Notes: a model not told the origin generated them from the sequence alone. A DNA stretch of 48,169 nucleotides from Betaproteobacteria bacterium SCGC AG-212-J23 (GCA_001644455.1 LSTF01000024.1:1-48169), one strand, 5' to 3'; shown: positions 37,653-47,498, counted from the first letter of the stretch. Numbers and translations: made by a program.

Positions 37653-38397
37653 CGACCTGCCGCACGCAGTCCTGCAGTTCTACGTAACTGCGCCGTATCC
37701 GTGCAGCTACCTTCCGGATCGCATGGCCCGCTCGCAGGTCGCCACGCCGAGCCACCTGATCAATACCGAGCTGTACGGCGACCTCGTCAAGGCCGGCTTC
37801 CGCCGCAGCGGCATCTTCACCTACCGCCCGCATTGCGACGCCTGCCGGGCGTGCGTGCCGGTGCGCATTCCAGCGCAGCAGTTCGCCGCCAACCGCTCGC
37901 AGCGACGCGCCTGGAAGCAGCACGCTTCGCTGACCGCGCAGTCGCAGCCGCTCAAGTTCCGCCTCGAGCACTACGCGCTCTACCTGCGCTACCAGTCGCG
38001 GCGCCACTCGGGCGGCGGCATGGACAACGACAGCCGCGACCAGTACTCGCACTTCCTGCTGCAGAGCCGCGTCGACACGCGCCTCGTCGAGTTCCGCGAG
38101 AACGGCCAGCTGGTGATGGTCTCGATCGTCGACTTCCTGCCCGACGGTCTCTCCTCGGTCTACACCTTCTACGAGCCCGACCGGCGCGGCGCGAGCTTCG
38201 GTACCTACAACGTGCTCTGGCAGATCGAGCAATGCCGCACCCTGGGCCTGCCCTACCTCTACCTCGGCTACTGGATCCGCGAGAGCCCGAAGATGGCCTA
38301 CAAGTCCAAGTTCGAGCCGATCGAGGGCTTCGTCGGCGGCACCTGGCGCCGTCTCGGCCCGCGCCAGACGGACGATCCGCGGGACGAGAAGCGGTGA
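37639..38397 (+). CDS. bpt: Aspartate/glutamate leucyltransferase Bpt (ATE-like)
   Basis: 252 residues. Family blocks [48 protein letters not shown] and [23 protein letters not shown] are all present. It adds leucine to N-terminal Asp or Glu, extending the bacterial N-degron pathway begun by the neighbouring aat. The start is TTG at 37639, in frame with the conserved N-terminus. Its stop overlaps the pyrD start as GTGA. Confidence 0.95.
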   Translation: MSRLNDLPHAVLQFYVTAPYPCSYLPDRMARSQVATPSHLINTELYGDLVKAGFRRSGIFTYRPHCDACRACVPVRIPAQQFAANRSQRRAWKQHASLTAQSQPLKFRLEHYALYLRYQSRRHSGGGMDNDSRDQYSHFLLQSRVDTRLVEFRENGQLVMVSIVDFLPDGLSSVYTFYEPDRRGASFGTYNVLWQIEQCRTLGLPYLYLGYWIRESPKMAYKSKFEPIEGFVGGTWRRLGPRQTDDPRDEKR

Positions 38398-39392
38398 GCG
38401 CTTATGCGCTCGCCCGCCCGCTTCTTTTTTCCCTAGACCCCGAAGCCGCGCATCACCTCGCGCTGAGGCTGTCGCGCTTCGCCCTTCGCGCCTCGGTTCC
38501 GGACCGGCCCGTCACGGTCATGGGCCTGCATTTTCCCAATCCGGTCGGCCTTGCCGCCGGCCTCGACAAGGACGCGGCGTACATCGACGGCCTGGCGAAG
38601 CTCGGCTTCGGCTTCCTCGAGGTCGGCACGGTCACGCCGCGACCACAGCCTGGAAACGCACGTCCAAGAATTTTCAGAATTTCCCAGAAGAATGCTTTGA
38701 TCAACCGCTTCGGCTTCAACAATGTCGGCGTCGACGCCTTCCTCGCCAACGTCGCGCGCCGCCGCTGGCGCGGCATCCTCGGCATCAACATCGGCAAGAA
38801 CTTCGACACGCCGGTGGAGCGTGCGGCGGACGACTACGCGTTCTGCCTGGAGAAGGTGTACGGCGCGGCGTCGTATGTCACCGTGAACATCTCCTCGCCG
38901 AACACGAAGGGGCTGCGCGACCTGCAGCAGGAGCGGCAGCTCGAGGAGCTGCTCGAGCGGCTGGCGAACGTGCGCGAACGCCTGGCGCGCAGCTACGGCA
39001 GGCGCGTGCCGCTCGTCCTCAAGGTCGCGCCCGATCTCGAGGAGAACGAAATTCGGGCCATTGCCGCGACGATCCTGCGCCACGGTTTCGACGGCCTGAT
39101 CGCCACGAACACCACGATTTCCCGCGCGGGGGTGGAGGGACTGCCGCACGCCGACGAGGCCGGCGGATTGTCCGGCACGCCCGTCCTGGAGAAGTCCACC
39201 GCCGTGCTCGCCTCGTTCCGGGATCGGCTCGCGGGCAAGCTGGCCCTGATCGGCGCTGGCGGGATCGCTTCCGCCGGCGACGCGCGGAAGAAAATCGACG
39301 CCGGTGCGTCGCTGGTGCAGCTCTATACCGGGCTCATCTACCGAGGGCCGGCGCTGGTGCGCGAATGCGTATCGGCGTTCCCCGCCAGATGA
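38394..39392 (+). CDS. pyrD: Dihydroorotate dehydrogenase (quinone), class 2
   Basis: 332-residue FMN enzyme of pyrimidine synthesis linked to the quinone pool. The N-terminal helices ([23 protein letters not shown]) are those of class 2, followed by [34 protein letters not shown], the catalytic serine in [14 protein letters not shown] and [15 protein letters not shown]. It is associated with the cytoplasmic face of the inner membrane. The start GTG is at 38394. Confidence 0.96.
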   Translation: MSAYALARPLLFSLDPEAAHHLALRLSRFALRASVPDRPVTVMGLHFPNPVGLAAGLDKDAAYIDGLAKLGFGFLEVGTVTPRPQPGNARPRIFRISQKNALINRFGFNNVGVDAFLANVARRRWRGILGINIGKNFDTPVERAADDYAFCLEKVYGAASYVTVNISSPNTKGLRDLQQERQLEELLERLANVRERLARSYGRRVPLVLKVAPDLEENEIRAIAATILRHGFDGLIATNTTISRAGVEGLPHADEAGGLSGTPVLEKSTAVLASFRDRLAGKLALIGAGGIASAGDARKKIDAGASLVQLYTGLIYRGPALVRECVSAFPAR

Positions 39393-39724
39393 AACGCGAC
39401 GCGGTCGCCTTGGTCGACGAGGCGCGGTGCATCGGCTGCACCCACTGCATCGACGCCTGCCCGGTCGACGCCATCGTCGGCGCGCAGGGACTGATGCACA
39501 CCGTGGTCGAGGCCTGGTGCATCGGCTGCGCGCTATGCCTCCCGCCCTGCCCGGTCGACTGCATCGACATGGTCGCGCCGCAGGGTACCTGGAGCGCCGC
39601 GCTCAAGCAGGCGGCAGGCCGCCGGGGCCGCCAGCGGCTTGCCCGCATGCAGAAGGAGCATTTCGTACCCGTTCAGGATCGAAAAGCGATTCTCGCAGCC
39701 GCCCTGGCGAGGAAACGCAGTTGA
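39389..39724 (+). CDS. RnfB-like ferredoxin, two 4Fe-4S clusters
   Basis: 111 residues. Two complete CxxCxxCxxxCP motifs: Cys14/17/20/24 and Cys44/47/50/54, each followed by PVDAIVGA or PVDCIDM. It corresponds to the C-terminal ferredoxin domain of RnfB without the N-terminal membrane anchor and Fe-S domain. The tail is basic ([20 protein letters not shown]). ATG at 39389 overlaps the pyrD stop (ATGA); ATG at 39365 would add eight residues. In many betaproteobacteria a comparable gene precedes nth. May supply electrons or reflect a repair partnership. Confidence 0.9.
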   Translation: MKRDAVALVDEARCIGCTHCIDACPVDAIVGAQGLMHTVVEAWCIGCALCLPPCPVDCIDMVAPQGTWSAALKQAAGRRGRQRLARMQKEHFVPVQDRKAILAAALARKRS

Positions 39725-40347
39725 ACCCCGCCAAGCGGCGCGCGATCTTCGAGCGCTTTCGCGCTGCCAATCCCAATCCCACCACCGAGCTTCTCTACGA
39801 CACGCCCTTCGAGCTGCTGGTCGCGGTGGTGCTCTCGGCGCAGGCGACGGACAAGTCGGTGAACCTCGCCACGCGCAAGCTCTTTCCCGCCACGCCGCAG
39901 AAGCTGGTCAAGCTCGGGGTTGCCGGAATCGAGGACACCATCAAGAGCATCGGCCTGTTTCGCACCAAGGCCAGGAATGTCTTCGGTCTGGCGACAATGA
40001 TTATTGAAAAGCACTGTGGCGCGGTTCCGCAGAACCGCGAAGCGCTGGAGGCGCTGCCCGGCGTCGGGCGCAAGACCGCGAACGTGGTGCTGAACACCGC
40101 CTTTGGCCAGCCGACCATGGCGGTCGACACGCACATCTTCCGCGTCGCGAACCGCACCGGTCTCGCCCCGGGGAAAGATGTGCTTGCCGTTGAAGAGAAA
40201 CTCGTGAAGTTCACGCCGCCTGAATTCCTGCAGAACGCGCATCACTGGCTGATATTGCACGGACGTTACGTGTGCCTTGCGCGCAAGCCCGACTGCCCGC
40301 GCTGCCTGATCCGCGATCTCTGTGAGTTCCGGCCGAAGACGAAGTAG
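39721..40347 (+). CDS. nth: Endonuclease III
   Basis: 208-residue DNA glycosylase/AP lyase that removes oxidised pyrimidines. Helix-hairpin-helix [19 protein letters not shown] with catalytic Lys118, then Asp136 in [12 protein letters not shown]. The 4Fe-4S ligands are Cys185, Cys192, Cys195 and Cys201 (C-x6-C-x2-C-x5-C). The start TTG overlaps the ferredoxin stop (TTGA). It ends immediately before a cluster of palindromes. Confidence 0.97.
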   Translation: MNPAKRRAIFERFRAANPNPTTELLYDTPFELLVAVVLSAQATDKSVNLATRKLFPATPQKLVKLGVAGIEDTIKSIGLFRTKARNVFGLATMIIEKHCGAVPQNREALEALPGVGRKTANVVLNTAFGQPTMAVDTHIFRVANRTGLAPGKDVLAVEEKLVKFTPPEFLQNAHHWLILHGRYVCLARKPDCPRCLIRDLCEFRPKTK

Positions 40348-40393
40348 AGCGACAGCCTGTCGCTTCGAAGCGACGCCGACCGGACTAGTCCGG
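40348..40393 (+). repeat. Cluster of overlapping perfect palindromes after nth
   Basis: Three perfect inverted repeats in 46 nt: AGCGACAG-C-CTGTCGCT (40348-40364), GTCGCTTCGAAGCGAC (40359-40374) and CCGGACTAGTCCGG (40380-40393). The first two share GTCGCT and so cannot both fold at once. No U-tract follows. It may act as a factor-assisted terminator, mRNA 3' stabiliser or protein-binding site. Confidence 0.7.
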
Positions 40394-40455
40394 GGCAGGC
40401 CGGAAAGAACCTTGGCTCGTCATTATCCGTTCAACAAACCTCGGAGATGGCGCCC

Positions 40456-41046
40456 ATGAATTCCCGCTTCCTCATCCTCGCTGCCGTCTTCCTGGTTTGC
40501 ATCGCGGTCTCGCTCCCCTCCCGGTCCGAGGGAGTGGACGACACCATGATCCTGGTCGCCAAGCGGCAGCTGAACGACCAGCTCTATGGCTCCACCATTT
40601 TGATCGTCAAGCCGCTCGGCGAGGACCGCCACGTCGGCTTCATCATCAACAAGCCGACGCAGATGACCCTCGGCAAGCTGTTCCCGAACCACGGCCCGTC
40701 GCAGAAGGTGGTCGACCCGGTCTACCTCGGCGGCCCGTTCAACTCGCAGGTGATCTTCGCCCTGGTGCAGCGTCCCGACAGCCCGGGCGGCCGCTCGGTG
40801 CGCATCGCCCCCGACCTCTACCTCGCGGTCGACAGCCAGGTGGTCGACCGCATCATCGAGACCGACCCGCAGCACGCCCGCTTCTTCGCCGGCATGGTGC
40901 TTTGGAAGCCGGGCGAGCTCGCCGAGGAAATCAAGCGCGGCCTGTGGTACTCGCTCGACGCGCGCAGCGAGATCGTGCTGAAAAAAGCGGACGGTCTTTG
41001 GGAAGAGCTGGTCGGCCGTTCCGAGCGGAAGGCCAATACGATCTGA
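40456..41046 (+). CDS. YqgE/AlgH-family protein with signal peptide
   Basis: 196 residues. The core has the DUF179 features TMILVAKRQLNDQLYGSTILIV, GFIINKPTQMTLGKLFP, PVYLGGPFNSQVIFAL and YLGGP-type loops. Unlike standard YqgE, which is cytosolic, this one begins MNSRFLILAAVFLVCIAVSLPSRSEG, a signal peptide or anchor. ATG at 40456 is preferred because GGAG (40443-40446) is nine nt away; ATG at 40447 abuts it. Function of the family is unclear. About 110 nt separate it from nth, including the palindromes. Confidence 0.88.
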   Translation: MNSRFLILAAVFLVCIAVSLPSRSEGVDDTMILVAKRQLNDQLYGSTILIVKPLGEDRHVGFIINKPTQMTLGKLFPNHGPSQKVVDPVYLGGPFNSQVIFALVQRPDSPGGRSVRIAPDLYLAVDSQVVDRIIETDPQHARFFAGMVLWKPGELAEEIKRGLWYSLDARSEIVLKKADGLWEELVGRSERKANTI

Positions 41047-41059
41047 CTGCGCGATCCAG

Positions 41060-41383
41060 CTAGCGCTGGTTGTGCAGCGGCGACTTCTGCCTGGAGAACC
41101 AGGCCGCCAGGTCCTCGATATCCTGCTTCGAGAGCTGGCCGGCGAAGCCCTTCATGATGCCGTTGGTGCGGTGCCCCGCCTTGTAGTCGGAGAGCGCGCG
41201 CACCAGGTAATCGTAGTACTGCCCCGCAAGCACCGGCTGGTCCGGCGCCGAAGGCTTGCTGCCGTCCGGCCCGTGGCACGCGGCGCACACTTGCGCGGCC
41301 TTCGCCTTGCCAGACTCCGCATTGCCCCGCGCCTGCGCGCTGGCGGCGAACACCATCGCCAGGAAAACAATGGTCAGTCTCAT
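41060..41383 (-). CDS. Small periplasmic c-type cytochrome
   Basis: 107 residues with signal peptide MRLTIVFLAMVFAASAQA and haem site CAACH (Cys33-His37). The axial methionine is probably in RTNGIMKGFAGQ. PVLAGQYYDYLVRALSDYKAG and LAAWFSRQ are typical of class I cytochromes of the c4/c5/c553 group. ATGA overlap with the upstream cytochrome couples the two. It probably carries electrons to a terminal oxidase. Confidence 0.93.
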   Translation of the reverse strand: MRLTIVFLAMVFAASAQARGNAESGKAKAAQVCAACHGPDGSKPSAPDQPVLAGQYYDYLVRALSDYKAGHRTNGIMKGFAGQLSKQDIEDLAAWFSRQKSPLHNQR

Positions 41384-41700
41384 TTGGCGGGTACCCCGTA
41401 GTAGGCAGCGAGGTCGGCCATGTCCTGGTCGGTGAGGCTGGCGGCGATGCCGCGCATCGACGGATGCGAGCGCTCGCCGGCCTTGTACGCCTTCAGCGCA
41501 CTGACGATGTAGGCCGGCTGCTGGCCGGCGATCATCGGTACGTGATACACGACCGGGAACGCGGTCTTGTAGCCCGGGATGCCGTGGCAGCCGATGCACA
41601 TCGCGATCTTGTTCCGGTGCGCGGAGTCGGCGTCACCCTGCTGCGCGAGCGCGACCGGTGCGGCGGAGGCAAGAGCGGCGACGATGAGAAGTCTGAGCAT
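41380..41700 (-). CDS. Small periplasmic c-type cytochrome, upstream partner
   Basis: 106 residues with signal peptide (cleaved near LAQQG) and haem site CIGCH (Cys35-His39). The methionine ligand is likely in HPSMRGIAASL; GQQPAYIVSALKAYKAGERSH is the family block. It resembles its neighbour domain for domain, as if a di-haem cytochrome c4 had been split, or two paralogues kept together. First gene of the pair, diverging from the MoxR ATPase. Confidence 0.93.
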   Translation of the reverse strand: MLRLLIVAALASAAPVALAQQGDADSAHRNKIAMCIGCHGIPGYKTAFPVVYHVPMIAGQQPAYIVSALKAYKAGERSHPSMRGIAASLTDQDMADLAAYYGVPAK

Positions 41701-41729
41701 TGTTTTCGTTCTGGAGAGCAGCGGGCGAA

Positions 41730-41737
41730 TTTATAGC
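41730..41737. promoter_or_regulatory. Overlapping divergent -10 boxes
   Basis: TTTATAGC carries a possible -10 on each strand: TATAGC (41732-41737, plus) toward the MoxR gene ten nt from its ATG, and TATAAA (41735-41730, minus) toward the cytochrome genes. No -35 box is convincing on either side. Confidence 0.35.
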
Positions 41738-41747
41738 ATACTAGGTC

Positions 41748-42593
<846 letters not shown>

Positions 42594-42646
42594 CCCTGCG
42601 CGCCCCCGGCGTGGAAGGGATACTGGGGCTTTCGCCGCCCGAGTCG

Positions 42647-43321
42647 ATGAGCGCCGAGGCGCGCGCCAACCCGCTGGCCCAGTTCTTCCTGCGCAACCAG
42701 GGCCGGCTGATCCACAAGTGGCAGCACTACTTCGAGATCTACCACCGCCACCTCGAGCGCTTCCGCTCGCGCTCGCCGGTCCTGCTCGAGATCGGCGTCC
42801 TCCAGGGCGGCTCGCTGAAGATGTGGCGCGACTATTTCGGCGAAGGCGTGAAGATCATCGGCGTCGACATCGATCCACGCTGCCGGCAGTTCGAGGACGA
42901 CGCGACGACGATCCTGATCGGCGACCAGGCCGACCCGGCCTTCCTCGGCGAGATCCGCGCGCGCTTCCCGCACATCGACATCATCATCGACGACGGCGGC
43001 CACACCATGCTGCAGCAGATCACCTCGCTGGGCGAGCTCTTCCCGCACCTGCAGCCGCGCGGCGTCTACATCTGCGAGGACGTGCACACCGCCTACCTGG
43101 ACGAATGGGGCGGCGGCCTGCGCCGCCCCGGGACGTTCATCGAGTTCTCCAAGGCGCTGATCGACGCCCTGCACGCGTGGTACTTCGCGCCGGCGGGCGA
43201 GGAACTCGACCTCTACACCACCGGGACCTTCGGCCTGAGCTTCTACGACAGCATGGTGGTCATCGAGAAGCGGCCCATCGAAGTGCCGCGGGTATCGGCG
43301 ACGGGAAAAGCCGTCTACTAG
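42647..43321 (+). CDS. SAM-dependent methyltransferase, macrocin/rhamnosyl O-methyltransferase-like
   Basis: 224 residues. Motif I LLEIGVLQGGSLKMWRDYFG, then IIGVDIDPRC, a metal/acid site IIIDDGGHTMLQQITSLGELFPHLQPRGVYICEDVHTAYLDEWGGG and the end GTFGLSFYDSMVVIEK. Matches O-methyltransferases of macrolide and sugar modification and CmcI-like proteins. The ATG at 42647 is preferred; GTG at 42611 is in frame. Its stop directly abuts the convergent FAH stop. The natural acceptor is unknown; its neighbours give no clue of an antibiotic cluster. Confidence 0.88.
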   Translation: MSAEARANPLAQFFLRNQGRLIHKWQHYFEIYHRHLERFRSRSPVLLEIGVLQGGSLKMWRDYFGEGVKIIGVDIDPRCRQFEDDATTILIGDQADPAFLGEIRARFPHIDIIIDDGGHTMLQQITSLGELFPHLQPRGVYICEDVHTAYLDEWGGGLRRPGTFIEFSKALIDALHAWYFAPAGEELDLYTTGTFGLSFYDSMVVIEKRPIEVPRVSATGKAVY

Positions 43322-43996
43322 CTACGCCTTCGCCCGGACAACCGGGTTGGCGAGCACGCCGATCGCCTCGTTCACCACCTCGACGAGGTCCCCGGCCTGC
43401 AGCGCGGGCAGCGTCGCCGCGTCGCAGCCGAACCAGACCAGGTCGCCCGGGTGCAGCGTCACGTAGCGCGACATGCGCGCCAGGTATTGCGCGACGCTGA
43501 AGATCATGTCGCGCGTGTTGTAGCTCGACACCGTCTTGCCGTTGATGCGCACGTCGATCTGCTGGTTCATGGGATCGATGCCGGCGACGATGAAGGGGCC
43601 CATCGGCTTGAAGGTATCGGCGCTCTTCGCGCGCCATAGCGTGCGGTCGGTCTTCTGCCAGGTGCGCTCGCTGACGTCGTTGCCGAGCGTGTAGCCAAGA
43701 ACGCACTCGAGGGCGTCTTTCTCCGAGACGTTTTTCGTTTTTGTCTTGATGACGGCCACCAGCTCGCCTTCGTACTCCACCGGCCCTGGCGAATCGGCCG
43801 GAATGACGATCGCCTCCCCGTTCTCGATCAGCGCCGCGGCCGAGCGGTAGCCGATGTCCGCCTGTGTCGGGACCTTGTGGCTGCCGCCGCGCGAGTTGGC
43901 CCAGTCGATGTGCGCCTTGTAGTTGAGGCCGGCGGCGTAGAAGTTGCGGGCCGCGTCGAAGACCTTCCGGTCGACCGGGATGCGGGCGGCGCTCAC
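43322..43996 (-). CDS. Fumarylacetoacetate-hydrolase-family protein
   Basis: 224 residues of the FAH fold. Metal ligands appear in PVEYEGELVAVIKTKTKNVSEKDALECVLGYTLGNDVSERTWQ and substrate loop AKSADTFKPMGPFIVAG. Members act as acylpyruvase, oxaloacetate decarboxylase or 2-hydroxyhepta-2,4-diene-1,7-dioate isomerase; the exact reaction is open. The start is GTG at 43996, overlapping the TctC gene stop. It follows a dioxygenase and receptor on the same strand. Confidence 0.9.
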   Translation of the reverse strand: MSAARIPVDRKVFDAARNFYAAGLNYKAHIDWANSRGGSHKVPTQADIGYRSAAALIENGEAIVIPADSPGPVEYEGELVAVIKTKTKNVSEKDALECVLGYTLGNDVSERTWQKTDRTLWRAKSADTFKPMGPFIVAGIDPMNQQIDVRINGKTVSSYNTRDMIFSVAQYLARMSRYVTLHPGDLVWFGCDAATLPALQAGDLVEVVNEAIGVLANPVVRAKA

Positions 43997-44946
43997 TCCT
44001 CCTTCACTCCGGCGGCCTTGATGACGCGCGCCCAGCGCTCGGCATCCTGCTTCAGCCAGGCGGTGAGCTCCTGCGGCGAGCTCGCCTGGGTGACCGCCCC
44101 GAGCGCGGCAAGGCGGGTCCTGGTCTCGGGCTTCGCCAGCGACGCGCGCACCGCCGCATTCAACTTGTCGACCGCCGCTGCCGGCACGCCGCGCGGTCCG
44201 ACGACGCCGAGCCCCTGCGAGTATTCCTCGAAGCCCGGAAAGCCGGACTCGGCCATGGTCGGCACGCCGGGATAGTCGGCGTGGCGCTGGGCCGTGCTCA
44301 CCGCCAGCGCCTTCAGCCGCTTCTGCGACACCTGCTCGGCGATGCCCACCATCGGATAGAACATGAAAGTCACTCGCCCGGCCATCACCTCGGTGAGCGC
44401 CGGCGCGTTGCCGCGAAACGGGACGTGGGTCATCTGCGTCTTGGAGAGCGTGGCGAGGAGCGCCGCGGCGAGGTGCGCGGAACCGCCGTTGCCGGCGGAA
44501 GCATACGAGACCTGCCCGGGCTGCGCCTTCGCCTGGCTGATGAGATCTGTCACCGAGTTCACGGGCGAGTCGCCCTTGGCGACCAGGACCAGCGGCAGGG
44601 TGCAGACCATCGTCACCGGCGTGAAATCGGCGAGCGGGTCGTAGGGCTTCTTCTCCGCCATCAGGATGGCGTTGACGTTGTGCGAGAGCGTGAACATCAG
44701 CAGCGTGTAGCCGTCGGGCGCCGCTTTCTTCACTTCCAGCGTGCCGATCAGCCCGTTGGCGCCGGTCTTGTTCTCGACCACGACGCTCTGTCCGAGGCTG
44801 GCGGTCATGTCCTGCGCGATCACCCGCGCGATCACGTCGGTCGGGCCGCCCGCGGAGTAGCCGACCACCATCCGCACCGGCTTGTCCGGGAAAGTCTGCG
44901 CGGCCGCGACGCCGCTGAAGAAAATCAGGGAAAGAAGAAGTCTCAC
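43993..44946 (-). CDS. Bug/TctC-family periplasmic receptor
   Basis: 317 residues with signal peptide (LLLSLIFFSGVAAAQ) and Bug/TctC core: PDKPVRMVVGYSAGGPTDVIARVIAQDMTASLGQSVVVENKTGANG, the loop YASAGNGGSAHLAAALL and HVPFRGNAPALTEVMAG. Binds a carboxylate or related compound for uptake or sensing. No TctA/TctB membrane genes lie near it, which is common for the hundreds of orphan Bug receptors in Burkholderiales. The start is GTG at 44946 (GTGA overlap with the dioxygenase). Confidence 0.94.
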   Translation of the reverse strand: MRLLLSLIFFSGVAAAQTFPDKPVRMVVGYSAGGPTDVIARVIAQDMTASLGQSVVVENKTGANGLIGTLEVKKAAPDGYTLLMFTLSHNVNAILMAEKKPYDPLADFTPVTMVCTLPLVLVAKGDSPVNSVTDLISQAKAQPGQVSYASAGNGGSAHLAAALLATLSKTQMTHVPFRGNAPALTEVMAGRVTFMFYPMVGIAEQVSQKRLKALAVSTAQRHADYPGVPTMAESGFPGFEEYSQGLGVVGPRGVPAAAVDKLNAAVRASLAKPETRTRLAALGAVTQASSPQELTAWLKQDAERWARVIKAAGVKEE

Positions 44947-45827
44947 GCGCGTTCCTCCGGTGGAATGAAGCGCGTCGCCATGACCTGGCAGCGCTTGATG
45001 AGTCGATGCTCGTCGGGCCCGTAGTCGGCCACCGCGTTGTGGATGGTGCCGAAGTCTTCCCACATCAGAACGTCGCCCTCGCTCCAGCGGGAAGCGTAGC
45101 GGTACTCGGGCCTGGTCTGGTGGGCAAACAGGAACTCGAGCGTCTCGTCGCTTTCCTTCTGCGGCAGCTCGTTGATGCGGATCGAGTAGCCGGGGTTGGC
45201 GTACAGCACCTTGCGCCCGGTGATCGGATGCGTGAGGAAGATGGGATGCGACACCGGCGGCTTCGCCTTCTTCTGCGCCTCGGTGAGCGGCGGCCGCTTG
45301 CTGCCCTTCTCGCGCCGCATCATGTCCCAGAACTTGCCGAAGTCGTGCAGTACCGTCATGCCGTCCAGCTTCTTCTTCATTTCATTCGACAAACCTTCAT
45401 AGGCCGCGTGCATGCTGCAGAACTCGGTGTTGCCCAGCGGCTGGCCGTCGCGCCGCGGGATCTTGATGCCGTAGAGGACGTTGGCGAAAGCGATGGTGCG
45501 GCTGTAGGACATGTCGGTGTGCCAGTCCTGGCCGGCGTCGGCGATGCCGAGCGGCCGGCCGTTCTCGACGATGTTGGAGAGGATCATCACCTCGGGATGG
45601 CCCGGCTCCTGGTACGGCCCGGAAGCGACATTGACCTCGAGCTCGCCGAAACCCGCGGCGAAGCGCTTGAGCTGGGCGGCTTCGAGCTTCTGGCCGGGAA
45701 AGCGCAGCACGCCGTACTTGCCGAGTGCCGCCACGACTTCCTGGTCCTCGGCGCTGGAAAGCGGCCGCGAGAGGTCGAGGCCTTCGACGCTGGCGCCCAA
45801 AACAGATCCGCTCGGGATGACTTTCAT
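44943..45827 (-). CDS. TauD/TfdA-family Fe(II)/2-oxoglutarate dioxygenase
   Basis: 294 residues. Iron motif His103-x-Asp105 in DWHTDMSY and a distal His near 262 in DFGTIHNAVADYGPDEHR, plus the 2-oxoglutarate arginine in HRLIKRCQVMATRF. Sulfonates, phenoxy acids and carboxylates are substrates in the family; this one is undetermined. The start is ATG at 45827, an intergenic 22 nt from the divergent amidohydrolase. It is first in the minus-strand trio dioxygenase-receptor-FAH. Confidence 0.92.
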   Translation of the reverse strand: MKVIPSGSVLGASVEGLDLSRPLSSAEDQEVVAALGKYGVLRFPGQKLEAAQLKRFAAGFGELEVNVASGPYQEPGHPEVMILSNIVENGRPLGIADAGQDWHTDMSYSRTIAFANVLYGIKIPRRDGQPLGNTEFCSMHAAYEGLSNEMKKKLDGMTVLHDFGKFWDMMRREKGSKRPPLTEAQKKAKPPVSHPIFLTHPITGRKVLYANPGYSIRINELPQKESDETLEFLFAHQTRPEYRYASRWSEGDVLMWEDFGTIHNAVADYGPDEHRLIKRCQVMATRFIPPEERA

Positions 45828-45849
45828 GTCAGTACAATGCCCCGGCATC

Positions 45850-46713
45850 ATGGCCGAGCCGAAGCCGTCTTTCAATCCTCGCCCTTCGAAACCGCGCCTC
45901 GCGCTGCCGCGCAGCGCGTGCGATACCCACTTCCACGTCTTCGGCCCGGCGAAGAAGTTTCCCTTCGGCGCGGGCAGCGCGTACACGCCCGCCGACGCGC
46001 CGAAAGAGGCGCTCTTCGCCCTGCACAAGCACCTCGGCATCGAGCGCGGCGTGGTGGTGCAGTCCGCCGCGCACGGCTTCGACAATTCCGCGTCGGCCGA
46101 CTTGATCGCCGCCAACCCGAAGCACTATGTAGGTGTCGCGCTGATGCGGCCTTCCGCTTCTCGAGAGGAAATCCAAACTCTCCAGCGCCAGGGTTTTCGT
46201 GGAGTGAGATTCCACTACATGGGACACCTGGGTGAAGGCTTCCCCATCGATGAAGTCATGGGGTTCGCGAAGAAGCTCGCCGACATCGGCTGGCACCTGC
46301 AGATCCATACCGAGGGCCCGCGCATCGGCGAGCTGGCGCCGGCGCTGAAGCGCTCCCCCGTGCCGGTCGTGATCGACCATATCGGCAGAGTCGACGCATC
46401 GAGGGGGTTGAATGACAAGCCCTTCCTGGAGTTGATGGCCCTGCTGGAGAACAAGAACGTCTGGGTGAAGGTCAGCGGTTGCGAGCGCATTTCGCGGCAG
46501 TCCTCGCCCTGGAAGGACGCGATCCCCTTCGCGCGCAAGCTGGTCGAGGAGTTTCCCCAGCAGACAGTCTGGGGTACCGACTGGCCGCATCCGAACCTGA
46601 AGGAGATTCCCGATGACGGCGTGATGGTCGACAACCTCGCAGAGATCGCGCCCTCCGAGAAGCAGCGCCAGTCGCTGCTCGTGGATAACCCTTCTCGACT
46701 TTACTTTGCATGA
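45850..46713 (+). CDS. Amidohydrolase, 2-pyrone-4,6-dicarboxylate hydrolase (LigI)-like
   Basis: 287 residues of the amidohydrolase-2 family. Metal site Asp25-x-His27-x-His29 in ACDTHFHVFGP, then QIHTEGPRIGEL, VIDHIGRVDAS and GTDWPHPNLKEIPDDG. These resemble LigI and other lactonases of aromatic catabolism. Cytosolic. ATG at 45850; the stop overlaps the SDR start (ATGA), so the two form an operon with the receptor that follows. Confidence 0.9.
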   Translation: MAEPKPSFNPRPSKPRLALPRSACDTHFHVFGPAKKFPFGAGSAYTPADAPKEALFALHKHLGIERGVVVQSAAHGFDNSASADLIAANPKHYVGVALMRPSASREEIQTLQRQGFRGVRFHYMGHLGEGFPIDEVMGFAKKLADIGWHLQIHTEGPRIGELAPALKRSPVPVVIDHIGRVDASRGLNDKPFLELMALLENKNVWVKVSGCERISRQSSPWKDAIPFARKLVEEFPQQTVWGTDWPHPNLKEIPDDGVMVDNLAEIAPSEKQRQSLLVDNPSRLYFA

Positions 46714-47498
46714 ATCGATTGAAAGACCGCGTTGCCATCGTCACGGGCGCCGGCTCCGTGGGGCCGGGCTGGGGCAACGGCCGCGCCATCGCTGCGCGCT
46801 TCGCCGAGGAAGGCGCGAAGATTTTCGCCGTCGACCTGCACGCCGACCGGCTGGTAGAGACGGAAAACGCGGCGAAGACCGACATCCGCGCGCACATCTG
46901 CGACGTAACCAATGGCAGTGCGGTCAAGGCGATGATCGAGACCTGCGTCGAGCATTTCGGCCGCCTCGACATCCTGGTGAACAATGTCGGCGGCTCGGCG
47001 GCCGGCGGCCCGGTGGAAATGTCCGAGGAGGTGTGGGACGCGCAGGTGGACTACAACCTGAAAAGCGTCTTCCTCGGTTGCAAGTACGCCCTGCCCGTCA
47101 TGGAGCGCCAGGGCTCGGGCGCGATCATCAACATCGCTTCCAGCTCGGGGTTGCGCTGGACGGGCTCGGCGCAGGTCGCTTATGCGGCGACCAAGGCGGG
47201 TGTCATCCAGCTCTCGCGCGTAGTCGCGGTGCAGTACGCACCCAAGGGCATCCGCGTGAACACGATCGTGCCTGGGCAGCTGCACACGCCGATGGTGGAA
47301 ACACGGCTGGCCAAGCAGCGTGCGGGAGGTGATGTCGAAAAATTACTCAAGGAAAGATTGGACAGGATTCCGCTCGGCTTCGCCGGCGACGGGCGCGACA
47401 CGGCGAACGCCGCCCTGTTCCTCGCCTCCGACGAAGCGCGCTTCATCACCGGCACGGAAATCGTCGTCGACGGCGGCATGACCGTAAGATGCGACTGA
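46710..47498 (+). CDS. Short-chain dehydrogenase/reductase
   Basis: 262 residues. The NAD(P) motif is VTGAGSVGPGWGNG, longer than the usual TGxxxGxG; NNVGG lies at 91-95, and the catalytic Ser144/145, Tyr158 and Lys162 (AYAATKAG) are present. The C-terminus ends FITGTEIVVDGGMTVRCD, typical. Oxidises or reduces a hydroxy or keto group in the neighbouring catabolic cluster; the substrate is not known. Confidence 0.93.
   Translation: MNRLKDRVAIVTGAGSVGPGWGNGRAIAARFAEEGAKIFAVDLHADRLVETENAAKTDIRAHICDVTNGSAVKAMIETCVEHFGRLDILVNNVGGSAAGGPVEMSEEVWDAQVDYNLKSVFLGCKYALPVMERQGSGAIINIASSSGLRWTGSAQVAYAATKAGVIQLSRVVAVQYAPKGIRVNTIVPGQLHTPMVETRLAKQRAGGDVEKLLKERLDRIPLGFAGDGRDTANAALFLASDEARFITGTEIVVDGGMTVRCD

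Noticed and set aside
41060-41700. One di-haem cytochrome c4 broken by a frameshift
   Set aside because: Each gene has its own signal peptide, start and haem site, so they are two separate genes.
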